Shown here: piece by piece, positions 1-8,495 of the stretch | Layout of the letters: each line of letters starts with the position of its first letter | Position numbering within the stretch: position 1 is the first letter of the stretch | NCBI GenBank assembly: GCA_029265405.1 | Contig: JAJUJI010000001.1 | Coordinates: 186,001 to 250,000, forward strand | DNA: 64,000 nucleotides | Direction: 5' to 3' | Origin: Clostridiales bacterium | GTDB lineage: Bacteria; Bacillota; Clostridia; Oscillospirales; Oscillospiraceae | Notes under the pieces: model-generated | Database searches by the model: none | Seen by the model: only the letters and a program-made list of their open reading frames with translations | Told to the model about the DNA's origin: nothing | Program-made: the position numbers and the translations under genes

Positions 1-2
1 CT

Positions 3-1322
3 CCGGCCGTCAAAAAGGGAACGGCGATTACATATCTGGTTTATAAGGACAACGCGTATCTGGACAGGACCGCCGAAACGTCCTACATCGTTACGGGCCT
101 TTCCCCCAACACCGTCTATACCTTTTATGTAAAAGCCCAGGATTCCGGAGGCAATTTGTCGGCGCCAAGCAACATATTCGCGGCGCTTACCTTGGCCGAG
201 CCCGCGCCGGTTCCGAGCGCCGCCCCGCCCTCCGCTTTGCCGCCCGAAACGGAAAGTCAGGACGGCGCAGAAAAAATAATCGCCGGCTATTACGCGAGCT
301 GGGCGGCGTACGGAGGCTATGGGCCGGACGATATAGCCGCTCAAGCCCTGACCCATATCAACTATGCCTTTGCCGCAATAGGCGAGGATCTTAAAATAGC
401 CATGGGAGATCCATACATAGATCCAAAAAACTTCGAGGCCATTAAGTCGCTGAAAGCAGGGCATCCGGGCCTTAAGATACTCATTTCCGTTGGCGGCTGG
501 AACGGCTCGGCGAGATTTTCGGATGTCGCGGCCAGCGACGCTTCCCGTACCGCATTTGCCGACAGCGCGGTTGATTTTATCGTGCGCTACGGCTTTGACG
601 GCATCGATTTGGATTGGGAATATCCTGTGTCGGGCGGAAAGGCCGGCAACGCCGCACGGAACGAGGACAGGACGAATTTTACCCTGCTGCTTGCCAGGCT
701 GCGCGAAAGGCTCGACGCCAGAGGCGAAGCGGACGGGAAACGGTATTTGCTCTCCTTTGCGGGCGGAGCGGGGAGCTGGTACCTGAACAATATAGAGCCG
801 GACAAAGCCTCCGCTTATGCCGACTATGCCATTATAATGGCTTACGACATACACGGGCCCTGGGACTGCCATGCGGATTTGAACGCGCCGCTTTACGCTC
901 CGCCGGAGAGCTCGCCGCAGTACAAGTGGAGCGTGGATAAGGCTGTCGAGGCCTGGAAGGCGAAGGGCTTTCCGGCGGGGAAGCTGGTCGTCGGAGTTCC
1001 CTTTTACGGCTACAGATATGCCGGCGTTGCGGGCGGCTCGGCCGGGCTGTACGGGACCTTCGCTTCAGCCTCGGCGCTGACCTATGATAAAATATTGTCT
1101 TCTTATCTTTCAAATCCCGCATTTGCCAAATACGTTCACGCCGACGCCATGGTCCCCTGGCTGTTCGACGGCTCGACGTTCATATCATATGACGACGAGG
1201 CTTCCTTGTCGGCGAAGGCGGTATACGTCGCCGAAAAGGGGCTGGCGGGCGTTTCGGTGTGGGAGCTGTCGCAAAACAAGGACGGCCGGCTTTTGGCTGC
1301 GCTGGCCGAAGGGCTGAAATAG
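3..1322 (+). CDS. GH18 chitinase-like glycoside hydrolase, 5' end outside window
   Basis: The reading frame is open from the first bases of the window, so the start lies upstream. The first ~55 visible residues (strands with YLVYKD, TGLSPNTVYTFYVKAQD) are the C-terminal half of a fibronectin type III domain. A Pro/Ala-rich linker follows, then a GH18 TIM barrel beginning near KIIAGYYASW. The GH18 signature DGIDLDWEYP is intact; the catalytic Glu codon is at 618-620. The SVGGW strand and a late Trp-containing strand (VSVWEL) also match the family. GH18 enzymes cleave beta-1,4-GlcNAc polymers by substrate-assisted catalysis. With an Fn3 module this is probably exported and acts on chitin, peptidoglycan or a spore/cell-wall glycan; the substrate cannot be read from sequence. 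An internal TTG at 156 is not the real start because the Fn3 homology runs through it. Confidence 0.9.
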   Translation, partial: PAVKKGTAITYLVYKDNAYLDRTAETSYIVTGLSPNTVYTFYVKAQDSGGNLSAPSNIFAALTLAEPAPVPSAAPPSALPPETESQDGAEKIIAGYYASWAAYGGYGPDDIAAQALTHINYAFAAIGEDLKIAMGDPYIDPKNFEAIKSLKAGHPGLKILISVGGWNGSARFSDVAASDASRTAFADSAVDFIVRYGFDGIDLDWEYPVSGGKAGNAARNEDRTNFTLLLARLRERLDARGEADGKRYLLSFAGGAGSWYLNNIEPDKASAYADYAIIMAYDIHGPWDCHADLNAPLYAPPESSPQYKWSVDKAVEAWKAKGFPAGKLVVGVPFYGYRYAGVAGGSAGLYGTFASASALTYDKILSSYLSNPAFAKYVHADAMVPWLFDGSTFISYDDEASLSAKAVYVAEKGLAGVSVWELSQNKDGRLLAALAEGLK

Positions 1323-1348
1323 GCGCCTGGAAAGCGCGGCTAAGTGAA

Positions 1349-1383
1349 AAACCGCTCCGGGGCGAAAGACTCCGGAGCGGTTT
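1349..1383. terminator. Bidirectional rho-independent terminator
   Basis: A perfect 12-bp stem (1349-1360 with 1372-1383, arms AAACCGCTCCGG / CCGGAGCGGTTT) with an 11-nt loop lies between the convergent chitinase and citrate synthase-like genes. A-rich flank on the left and T-rich flank on the right let it serve both strands. Confidence 0.85.
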
Positions 1384-1404
1384 GATTTATCACGGCGCAA
1401 GGCG

Positions 1405-2775
1405 TCAGACGAATCTGCCGGGCTCAAGCATGTCGATGCAGGCAAGCATTTCCTCGTCGCTTATGGAGGTTACCCGCCCAAACTCATATTCCTCATCCAC
1501 CCATTTTTTCAGCTTGACGACCAGAGGATCGGTCTTGCTTACGGCCTTCTCCTTCGGCAGCCGGAAGCGGTGATTTATCCAGTAGGCGATGCCCGAGGCG
1601 CCCGACACATTCGTGACCGCTACGCTTACCTCCTTGTTGAGGATTTTCTGCGTATCGAATATGTTGTATATTTCCTTGTCCTTAAGCAGGCCGTCGGCGT
1701 GTATGCCGGCCCGGGTCGCGTTGAAATCGCGCCCCACAAAGGGGGTCATGGGCGGCACCCTGTAATCCAGCTCCTCCTCGTAGTAGGAGGCTATCTCCGA
1801 AATAACGCTGAGATCCATTCCGCAGTCGCTTCCGCGGAAGGAAGCGAGCTGCATTGCCATTATTTCAAGCGGCACGTTGCCGGTGCGCTCCCCTATTCCT
1901 AGCAGGGAGCAGTTGACCGCGCCGGAGCCGTAAAGCCACGCGGTGCAGGCGTTGGCCACGCCCAGCCCGAAATCGTTGTGCCCGTGCCATTCCAGCAGCT
2001 CGGAAGGCACCTGCGCGTAAACGCGCAGACCGTATACTATGCCGGGCACGGAGCGGGGCAGGGCCGCTCCGGGGAAGGGTATGCCGAGCCCCAGAGTGTC
2101 GCAGGCGCGGATTTTTATCGGCATCCCCGCCTCCTTGCCCAGCTCGTTGAGGGCGTACACGAGGGGGACGACAAAGCCGTATATGTCGGCGCGGGTTATG
2201 TCCTCGAGGTGGCAGCGGGGGCGCAGCCCCGCTGCGATGGCCTCCCTGGCGACCTCCAAATACTGCTCCATTGCCTGGGCCCTGGTCAGGTTCATTTTTT
2301 TGAAAATATGATAGTCCGAGCAGCTCATCAGTATGCCCGTTTCCTTTATTCCGAGATCCCTCACCAGCATGAAGTCCTTCATGCTGGCCCGTATCCAGGT
2401 GGTTATCTCGGGAAAACTGTAGCCCTTTTCCATGCACAGCTCCAGGGCCTTTCGGTCTTTTTTGCTGTAGACGAAAAATTCGGTCTGGCGTATCAGCCCG
2501 TTCGGCCCGCCGAGGCGGTGCATGAAATCGAACAGGGCGGCTATCTGCTCGGGCGTGTAGGGCGAGCGCGACTGCTGGCCGTCCCTGAAGGTGGTGTCGG
2601 TTATAAAAATATCCTGAGGCATGTCTATAGGGACGTGCCTGTGGTTGAAGGTTATTTTCGGCACCTCGGAGAAGGGAAAAATATCCCGGTAGAGGTTCGG
2701 CTCAGGCACGTTTTGCAGCTCGTAATGGTATGTGTCCTGCTCGAGCAGGTTGCTTTTGCTGCTGAGACTGATCAT
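1405..2775 (-). CDS. Re-type citrate synthase-like / homocitrate-isopropylmalate synthase family enzyme
   Basis: This is a 456-residue DRE-TIM metallolyase. The signature loop DTTFRDGQQ is near residue 60, the metal-ligand HGHND motif lies mid-protein, and GxGERTGN follows. Family enzymes condense acetyl-CoA with a 2-oxoacid. The N-terminal NVPEPNLYRDIFPFSEVPKI stretch and the length resemble the Re-citrate synthase of Clostridium kluyveri as I remember it, rather than LeuA, which is longer and has a C-terminal regulatory domain; no such domain is present. I infer oxaloacetate as acceptor, giving citrate for glutamate synthesis; homocitrate or isopropylmalate synthase is the alternative. The ATG at 2775 is preferred over the upstream one at 2832 because AAGGAGG lies 9 nt before it. 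A strong promoter and a palindrome lie just upstream. It is monocistronic and ends at a shared terminator. Confidence 0.75.
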   Translation of the reverse strand: MISLSSKSNLLEQDTYHYELQNVPEPNLYRDIFPFSEVPKITFNHRHVPIDMPQDIFITDTTFRDGQQSRSPYTPEQIAALFDFMHRLGGPNGLIRQTEFFVYSKKDRKALELCMEKGYSFPEITTWIRASMKDFMLVRDLGIKETGILMSCSDYHIFKKMNLTRAQAMEQYLEVAREAIAAGLRPRCHLEDITRADIYGFVVPLVYALNELGKEAGMPIKIRACDTLGLGIPFPGAALPRSVPGIVYGLRVYAQVPSELLEWHGHNDFGLGVANACTAWLYGSGAVNCSLLGIGERTGNVPLEIMAMQLASFRGSDCGMDLSVISEIASYYEEELDYRVPPMTPFVGRDFNATRAGIHADGLLKDKEIYNIFDTQKILNKEVSVAVTNVSGASGIAYWINHRFRLPKEKAVSKTDPLVVKLKKWVDEEYEFGRVTSISDEEMLACIDMLEPGRFV

Positions 2776-2807
2776 ATGGCGCGTCCTCCTTGCGGCGGGC
2801 AATAATC

Positions 2808-2825
2808 CGCTTGCGTCAGCAAGCG
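2808..2825. promoter_or_regulatory. Perfect inverted repeat in the citrate synthase-like leader
   Basis: Arms CGCTTGC (2808-2814) and GCAAGCG (2819-2825) flank a 4-nt spacer. The repeat begins just downstream of the -10 element on the minus strand, so it overlaps the expected transcription start. It could be a repressor operator or a 5' mRNA hairpin. The regulator is unknown. Confidence 0.45.
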
Positions 2826-2831
2826 TATACA

Positions 2832-2859
2832 ATTATACAGATATGCAGCCGAGTGTCAA
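2832..2859 (-). promoter_or_regulatory. Sigma-A-type promoter of the citrate synthase-like gene
   Basis: On the minus strand TTGACA (2854-2859) and TATAAT (2832-2837) match consensus in all twelve positions, with a 16-bp spacer. It lies about 57 bp before the chosen start codon. Confidence 0.8.
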
Positions 2860-3014
2860 GAGATGTTTCAAATAAAAACGCATAGGCACATGCAAAATAT
2901 AAATTTAAAATAATATTGCTAATAATAAAAACACGTAACGCAAACATATGCAGGAACTGTCTAAACGCTGTTGCAAAAGCCCCGCCTAACAAGGCGTAAG
3001 GCGAAGGAACGGGT

Positions 3015-4628
3015 TTAAAGGCCCGCGTCCCCGTCGTCAAAGCCATGCATTTGGAGCATGGAATATGAAAGCAGGATGAGCTGCCGTATCTCGGGGCGGT
3101 TCAGTTCGATTCCCAGCATATCCTGTATGCGGCCTATATGGTATATGACGTTGTTCCGGTGCATGCTGAGGGCCGCGCCGGTGTCGGTTGCGCTGCGCTC
3201 CGTAATCAGATAGACATAGAGCATGTAAAAAAGGCTGCTTTTGTGGGCCTTGTCATATTCGTACAGGTTTTTCAGCATTGTATAGAACTTTGTATGCCTC
3301 CAGATGGCGACATTTTCGCGGCCCTCGCCCAGCAGGCAAAAATCGATATAGCGGCTGAAGTAGTAGATTTTCGATTTTTGCTTCGGCATTTTCAAAAGCG
3401 CCCTGACATGCTCCCGTTCCCTCATGGCTTCGCCGTATTTGATTGCCAAAGACGATTGCCTGAAAACGTGATGAAGCTCGTCTATCGAATCAAAATCAAG
3501 GCTTACGCCGCACAGAGCGTTATGCTTTTCCAAAAAAGCCTCGAGGCGGCCGCAAAAATCACGGAACTGATTTTCCGCCTCGTCGGAGGCGTATTGGTAA
3601 AGCGCGACTATCTCCTGCTGGTGCTGAACGAATTTCACCTTCGGAAAAAGCTCCGTAAATTCCGTCAGCATTTTTCCTATCGATACGTTCGCCGAATCCA
3701 CAGGTATTATTTTGAAAAGGCAAAAACGCCCGGAGTAAGGGAGTCCCACATGCTGGGCCCTTTCCTTTATCTGGCCTTTAACTTGGATGCTGCCCTGAAT
3801 AAGGTCGGTAAGCAGGGTATCGTATATATGTATGTGGTTGCCTCTTGCGTTCCACTCGCGCTCCATGTAAACCGCCAGCACATCCACAAACATTTGAAAC
3901 AGATCCTTGAGGCAGTCGGTAAGGGGATGGCGGTTGCAGGTCATGACGACGTGAGCGAAATACGCGCTGCCAAATTTGAATATTTTATGGTGGGCCGTAT
4001 ACTTGGCGACTTTGCATGAGTAATCGGTGAATATGCCGGACTGCTTTTCCCAATAGCTGAAAAGATCGTTGTCCTTGAACATTTTCATCGTCGCCTCGGA
4101 ATGGTAGCCCAGCCTTACCAGATCTACGCAAATAGGGCAATCGCAGTCTATGTGCCGGGTATAAGCCAAGCGTATGAAGGAGGAGTCGGTGATACCTATA
4201 AAATTGTCCAGTATGGGCTCGGCTATATCCACGAGATCCTGCATGGCGCCGCCGCGTATCACCGCCTGCGTCAGGTCCTGCACCCAGTTCATAAGCTCAT
4301 AAAAACGCTGCTGAAGGCGGGTTATTATAACGGTGGGATTTATGTTCTCGTTGACTATGATGAGGCCGCTGAGCATTTCGGGGGTTTCCGCGGAATCGCA
4401 GATGCGGTCCCGCCAGCAAACACAGTAAATGCCGCTTAGCTTTCTCGCGCTCCTTAAGGCAAGAAAGGCCGACAGCCCCATATAATACAGGCATTCGGAG
4501 TCGGGACGGCTCACCGCTTCCGATAGGGGCAGGCATTTATTGAAGCCCTTCGGCTCCGGGCCGTCGACATGCGTTTCTAAGCAGAAGGGGCTTAGCGCTT
4601 CTAAAACGATGTTGAGGGATATGTTCAT
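3015..4628 (-). CDS. PucR/CdaR-type transcriptional regulator
   Basis: This 537-residue protein has a C-terminal PucR-type helix-turn-helix: a tail with LITERSATDTGAALSMHRNNVIYHI, in which the TGAALSMHRNNVIYHI stretch (about residues 479-494) is the recognition region. The central part (about residues 300-420) resembles the GGDEF-like domain of CdaR/PucR proteins. The N-terminal ~250 residues are a Cys-containing sensory region (HIDCDCPIC and several isolated Cys) that I cannot assign. It is divergent from the Liv-type transporter operon across a 632-bp gap, and I infer that it controls that operon, perhaps together with the neighbouring citrate synthase-like gene. Such regulators usually activate catabolic or transport genes in response to a small molecule; the effector cannot be read here. 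Confidence 0.75.
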   Translation of the reverse strand: MNISLNIVLEALSPFCLETHVDGPEPKGFNKCLPLSEAVSRPDSECLYYMGLSAFLALRSARKLSGIYCVCWRDRICDSAETPEMLSGLIIVNENINPTVIITRLQQRFYELMNWVQDLTQAVIRGGAMQDLVDIAEPILDNFIGITDSSFIRLAYTRHIDCDCPICVDLVRLGYHSEATMKMFKDNDLFSYWEKQSGIFTDYSCKVAKYTAHHKIFKFGSAYFAHVVMTCNRHPLTDCLKDLFQMFVDVLAVYMEREWNARGNHIHIYDTLLTDLIQGSIQVKGQIKERAQHVGLPYSGRFCLFKIIPVDSANVSIGKMLTEFTELFPKVKFVQHQQEIVALYQYASDEAENQFRDFCGRLEAFLEKHNALCGVSLDFDSIDELHHVFRQSSLAIKYGEAMREREHVRALLKMPKQKSKIYYFSRYIDFCLLGEGRENVAIWRHTKFYTMLKNLYEYDKAHKSSLFYMLYVYLITERSATDTGAALSMHRNNVIYHIGRIQDMLGIELNRPEIRQLILLSYSMLQMHGFDDGDAGL

Positions 4629-5260
4629 CTTATTTTCACCGCCTGTACTGCCTCACTTAAGGCGTTTTGCATATAAATTTCATGGAAAGCACGAAAAATA
4701 CAGCCGTAAAAAACTCCGAAGCTTAAAAGGAGCTTTGTGCTTTTCTACAACATTATTGCAATTGCGAGGCGGCCTGTCAATGTCGTTATGCAAGTCAAGC
4801 GAACACGGCGGCGATATTTTTGCAATTATATATAAATATAGCAAGAAAGCCTCGAAATTGAATCATACGAATATACAAAGGATGCTATGTTCAAACGCTG
4901 AATTGGCGTGCCAAGCCGCGCGCAAAAGCATTGTGCATAAATACAAAAGCAAGGCCGTATATTTGTAGTTAAGCAAAGGCTGCGGAATAAAATCGGCTTG
5001 CTATTAATTAAACGATTATTAGAAATATAATAAATTATAATTACTCAAATCAACGGAACATTTAAATTGTTATACATGCCAATGACATATACGCAAAAAC
5101 AGAGTATTCTAATAATGTTAATACGCACAAAAACCGCTATGGGAATTGTCCGGCATTGTTTATTGTGACTAAGCCGGAAGGGCGCGCGAGCGCGTTGCCG
5201 ATGCGGCCGGATGCCAAGTGAAATCCATAATAATTAATTATTGACATAAGGAGAGTTGGT
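4629..5260. other. Long AT-rich intergenic region between regulator and transporter operon
   Basis: These 632 bp separate the divergent PucR-type regulator from the Liv-type operon. The stretch from about 4790 to 5120 is strongly AT-rich compared with flanking genes. One open frame (4540-4968, +) is mostly antisense to the regulator and has no coding character. Several TATAAT-like hexamers exist but none pairs with a convincing -35 at proper spacing, so I do not name a promoter. The size and composition suit binding sites for the divergent regulator. Confidence 0.5.
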
Positions 5261-6520
5261 ATGAAAAGAAGGTCAATACTAGCGCTGGCTTTGGCGGTTC
5301 TCTGCGTATTCGCCTTATTTTGCGGCTGCTCGGGAGGCGGCGGCAAAAGCGGATACAAGATCGACAAAAACAAGGACAAGATAGTATTCGGAGGGGCAAG
5401 ATCCCAGTCCGGGGTTTACGCGTTCTTCGATCAGGCGGCTTTCGGACCCATTTACAGGATGTGGGCCGAGGAGGTCAACGCGGACGGGGGCATCTATGTC
5501 AAGGAATACGGCAAAAAGCTTCCCGTAGAGCTGAAGGTCTATGACGACACCTCGGATCTGGCCACGATGACGAGGCTTTATGAAAAGCTGATACTTGAGG
5601 ACAAGGTGGATTTCCTGCTTGCTCCGGTAAGCACCGCGTTTCTTTATGCGGTCGCGCCGATAGCCAACAAAAACGGCTACATACTTATGGGCGCGGAGGG
5701 CGGCAGCACTACGCTGAAGGAATCCATAGCCCAGTACCCCTATTTCTTCTCCACGCTGAACTTCTCCGATACCCAGGTTCCGGCTTTGGTGGATATTTTG
5801 ACGGCCAATAAGGTGAAATCGGCCTACATAGTGTTCATAGAGGATTTGCACGGTACGGAGTATTCCGGCGCCGCGGTTCCGGCTTTTGCCAAGGCGGGGA
5901 TAGACGTGAAAGGCGTCAAGAGCGTTCCGGCCGACATCCAGGATATGACCGCCATAATCAACGACGCGCAGGCTTCGGGCGCGCAGGCCTTCCTGGTGTT
6001 CGCGTATCCCGACCAGGGCTTCCTGGCGATAGGACAGGCCATGGCCATGAACTATAATCCGGACGTGTTCCTCATAGGCCCGGGAGGCAGCTTTGACTCA
6101 ATAAAGGCGGTGTTTGGCGAGGACGCTATTGAAGGGCTGATGTCCTGGGGCGCGTGGAACGGCAAGAGCTCAGAGGCGGCCAAGGACTTCCTCGAAAGGT
6201 TCCAGGCCAGATATGCAGACGATCCGAACGTGTGCGTAGACTGGTGGGGGCACCTGCCCTACTACGCCGGCCTGCAGATCATGCAGCAGGCTATAGAGGC
6301 CTGCGGCACGCTGGATCAGTCCGTGCTGAGAGACTATATCGCCACCAATAAGTTCAACACCGTTTTGGGAGAAACTTACTTTGAAAACAACCTGCTGGCG
6401 GCGGATTGCTATCTCGGGAACGTGGGCCAGTGGCAGAAGGGCCAATTCGAGGTCATAGATATAGGCGAGAAAAACACGGCGCCGGCTATAGTTCCCAAGC
6501 CTGAGTGGCCTAAAAGCTGA
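5261..6520 (+). CDS. livK: Liv-type ABC transporter substrate-binding lipoprotein
   Basis: The 419-residue protein begins with a lipoprotein signal (basic MKRR, hydrophobic core, FCGC ending at Cys23), followed by a Gly-rich tether. The rest is a type I periplasmic-binding fold of the branched-chain amino acid/amide family: SGVYAFFDQAAFGPIYRMWAEEVNADGG resembles the usual N-terminal ligand-binding lobe, and later comes the FLIGPGGSFD strand. In Gram-positive cells it would be membrane-tethered outside. GGAGAG lies before the ATG. It is the first gene of a five-gene transporter operon. The family also binds amides, urea and aromatic compounds, so the ligand is uncertain despite the Liv name. 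Confidence 0.88.
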   Translation: MKRRSILALALAVLCVFALFCGCSGGGGKSGYKIDKNKDKIVFGGARSQSGVYAFFDQAAFGPIYRMWAEEVNADGGIYVKEYGKKLPVELKVYDDTSDLATMTRLYEKLILEDKVDFLLAPVSTAFLYAVAPIANKNGYILMGAEGGSTTLKESIAQYPYFFSTLNFSDTQVPALVDILTANKVKSAYIVFIEDLHGTEYSGAAVPAFAKAGIDVKGVKSVPADIQDMTAIINDAQASGAQAFLVFAYPDQGFLAIGQAMAMNYNPDVFLIGPGGSFDSIKAVFGEDAIEGLMSWGAWNGKSSEAAKDFLERFQARYADDPNVCVDWWGHLPYYAGLQIMQQAIEACGTLDQSVLRDYIATNKFNTVLGETYFENNLLAADCYLGNVGQWQKGQFEVIDIGEKNTAPAIVPKPEWPKS

Positions 6521-6535
6521 TATGGCCGCTGACAC

Positions 6536-6555
6536 CGGCGAGCCTCGGCTTGCCG
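6536..6555 (+). promoter_or_regulatory. Intercistronic hairpin after the binding-protein gene
   Basis: Arms 6536-6543 and 6548-6555 form an 8-bp stem (one G-U pair) with loop CTCG in the 126-bp gap between the binding protein and first permease. There is no T-run. Such hairpins often stabilise the upstream binding-protein transcript; that role is inferred. Confidence 0.4.
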
Positions 6556-6646
6556 TCCGGAAATAACGACTTGACTGGGGTGTTCCGGGTCGTTTGCGTC
6601 GGGCCCGGGACATCCCTGTTGTATAAATAACGCGGGGAGCATAATT

Positions 6647-7516
6647 ATGTTGGTGACGATTCTGAATGTCCTGAGCGGAAGCCTTATAATGGGCGGCGTG
6701 TACGCTCTGATATCCATGGGGCTGAGCATGCAGTACGGCGTCGCGCGCATTTTGAACGTATCGCACGGCGAGTTCATAATGGCCGGAGCCTTTCTGACAT
6801 ATACCTTTGTGACGAAGCTCGGGCTAAACCCCCTTATATCGATGCTCATGTGCGTTCCGCTGCTTTTTTTGCTGGGCTTCGCGCTGCATAGGACTATATA
6901 TAAGAAGCTGGGCGACGTGTCCGGCTCTCCGGGAATATTCGAGGCCAATTCCATGCTCGTTTCATTCGGCCTTATGTTTATATTGCAGAGCGTAGCGCAG
7001 CAAATATGGGGAAACCAGCAGAAGGGCTATACCTTTCTGGCAAGCTCGGTGAAAGTCCTCGGGGCGACGATAGCGCTGAACCGTCTGCTGGTGCTTTTTT
7101 TCGCGGTGGCAATCAGCCTGGCCTTTTATGTTTTCCTTGAAAAATCCAGGCTGGGGAAGGCCATACGTGCGGTATCGCAGGACGCTTCGGCAGCCTCGCT
7201 CATGGGCGTCAGGCCGACAAGGATTTCGGCCGTTTGCTTCGGAATAGGCGCGCTCCTGGCCGGCTGCGCGGGCTCGCTCATCAGCGTGATAAACCAGATA
7301 AATACCACCATGGGCATGGGCTATACGATAATAGCCATTATAGTTGTGGTTCTGGGCGGTATGGGCAGCATACCGGGCAGCCTGCTCGGCGGCTTCATAC
7401 TCGGCTTTATAGGGACCCTGGTCAGCTATATAGATCCGAGCCTCTCGCTTGTGGCGTATTACGTCATAATAATGGCGCTGCTTTTGTTCAGGCCCAAGGG
7501 CATACTGGGGAGATGA
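6647..7516 (+). CDS. livH: Branched-chain amino acid-type ABC transporter permease LivH
   Basis: This 289-residue integral membrane protein has about eight hydrophobic segments. It shows the LivH landmarks: N-terminal GGVYALISMGLSMQYGVARI, then NVSHGEF, and the cytoplasmic coupling region AVSQDASAASLMGV followed by a Gly-rich VVLGGMGSIPGSLLGG stretch. It pairs with LivM to form the translocation channel, with LivG and LivF as ATPases. GGGGAG precedes the ATG. The next gene starts 4 nt after its stop, indicating co-transcription. Confidence 0.92.
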   Translation: MLVTILNVLSGSLIMGGVYALISMGLSMQYGVARILNVSHGEFIMAGAFLTYTFVTKLGLNPLISMLMCVPLLFLLGFALHRTIYKKLGDVSGSPGIFEANSMLVSFGLMFILQSVAQQIWGNQQKGYTFLASSVKVLGATIALNRLLVLFFAVAISLAFYVFLEKSRLGKAIRAVSQDASAASLMGVRPTRISAVCFGIGALLAGCAGSLISVINQINTTMGMGYTIIAIIVVVLGGMGSIPGSLLGGFILGFIGTLVSYIDPSLSLVAYYVIIMALLLFRPKGILGR

Positions 7517-7520
7517 AGAT

Positions 7521-8495
7521 ATGAAGCTTATAAATGAAATTAAAGGCAGGCCCAAAGCGCTGATTGCGCCGGGCGCCGTCGCGGCGCTGCTTATAGTCCT
7601 AGGCGTATCGCCGGCCCTGACCTCCTCCTACACTACCATAATGATAAGCAGCATAATCATGTATATAATCATGTCCCTGAGCTGGAGCATGTTTTCCGGC
7701 GCCACGGGTTATATATCTCTGGCTTCCGCCGCCTTCTTCGGCATAGGCGTATATGTGTCGGCTTTTCTTGGAAGGCAGCTGCCGGTTCCGCTCCTCATGC
7801 TTATAGGCGGCGCGGGCTCCTTTGCCGTCGCGGTGCTGATAGGCGCGGTAACTCTCAGGCTGAGAGGCGTATACTTCACCATATTTACTCTGGGCCTCGT
7901 GGAGCTTATGAAGCATCTTATGCTCTATATCGAGATAACGGTGTTCGGGATCCGGGGCCGCTTTGTAGTGGCCTGCTCGCCCGTAAGCATTTTCTACTAC
8001 CTTTTTATCCTGCTTCTGCTGGTGCTGGCGGCTTCCGTCCTGATCAAGAGGTCCAGGTTCGGCATGGCGCTGGTCTGCATAGCGGAAGGCGAGGACGCCG
8101 CCATGCACATAGGCATAAACGCTACGGGCGTAAAGATACTGGCCTTCGGGATCAGCTCCTTTGCCATGGGCGCGGCGGGGGCCGCCATGGCGACGCGCTG
8201 GTCCTATATAGACCCGTACATAGCCTTCGGAACCACCATGTCCTTTATGCCCGTGCTCATGGTCATTTTCGGAGGGAAGCAGAACATACTCGGCCCGCTG
8301 GTAGGAGCCGCCGTCTTTGCCTACCTTCAGGAGCTGCTCATAACCAAGATTCCCTATATCTACATGATAGCCTTTGGGCTTATAATGATAGCCGCGATAC
8401 TGTTCATGCCGCGGGGGATAGTCGGCGTCGTTCAAAGCATTGCGGGGAGAAGAAAAGGAAGGGAGGGCAAAAAGCATGCGGATCTTGCAGGGTGA
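7521..8495 (+). CDS. livM: Branched-chain amino acid-type ABC transporter permease LivM
   Basis: This 324-residue polytopic membrane protein is of the LivM type. Landmarks are SLSWSMFSGATGYISLASAA near residue 55 (the N-F-x-G-G-x-S-L-G motif region), the coupling segment IAEGEDAAMHIGINATGVKI, and a C-terminal PRGIVGV after the last helix. The basic cytoplasmic tail overlaps the start of the ATPase gene by 20 nt, so translation is probably coupled. It is the second half of the heterodimeric channel made with LivH. Confidence 0.92.
   Translation: MKLINEIKGRPKALIAPGAVAALLIVLGVSPALTSSYTTIMISSIIMYIIMSLSWSMFSGATGYISLASAAFFGIGVYVSAFLGRQLPVPLLMLIGGAGSFAVAVLIGAVTLRLRGVYFTIFTLGLVELMKHLMLYIEITVFGIRGRFVVACSPVSIFYYLFILLLLVLAASVLIKRSRFGMALVCIAEGEDAAMHIGINATGVKILAFGISSFAMGAAGAAMATRWSYIDPYIAFGTTMSFMPVLMVIFGGKQNILGPLVGAAVFAYLQELLITKIPYIYMIAFGLIMIAAILFMPRGIVGVVQSIAGRRKGREGKKHADLAG

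Noticed and set aside
156-158. TTG at 156 as start of the chitinase
   Set aside because: Fibronectin III sequence continues in the same frame from the beginning of the window, so the gene starts upstream.
4540-4968. 142-codon open frame across the PucR-type gene start and the intergenic region
   Set aside because: Starts inside the opposite-strand regulator gene, no ribosome-binding site, low-complexity product.
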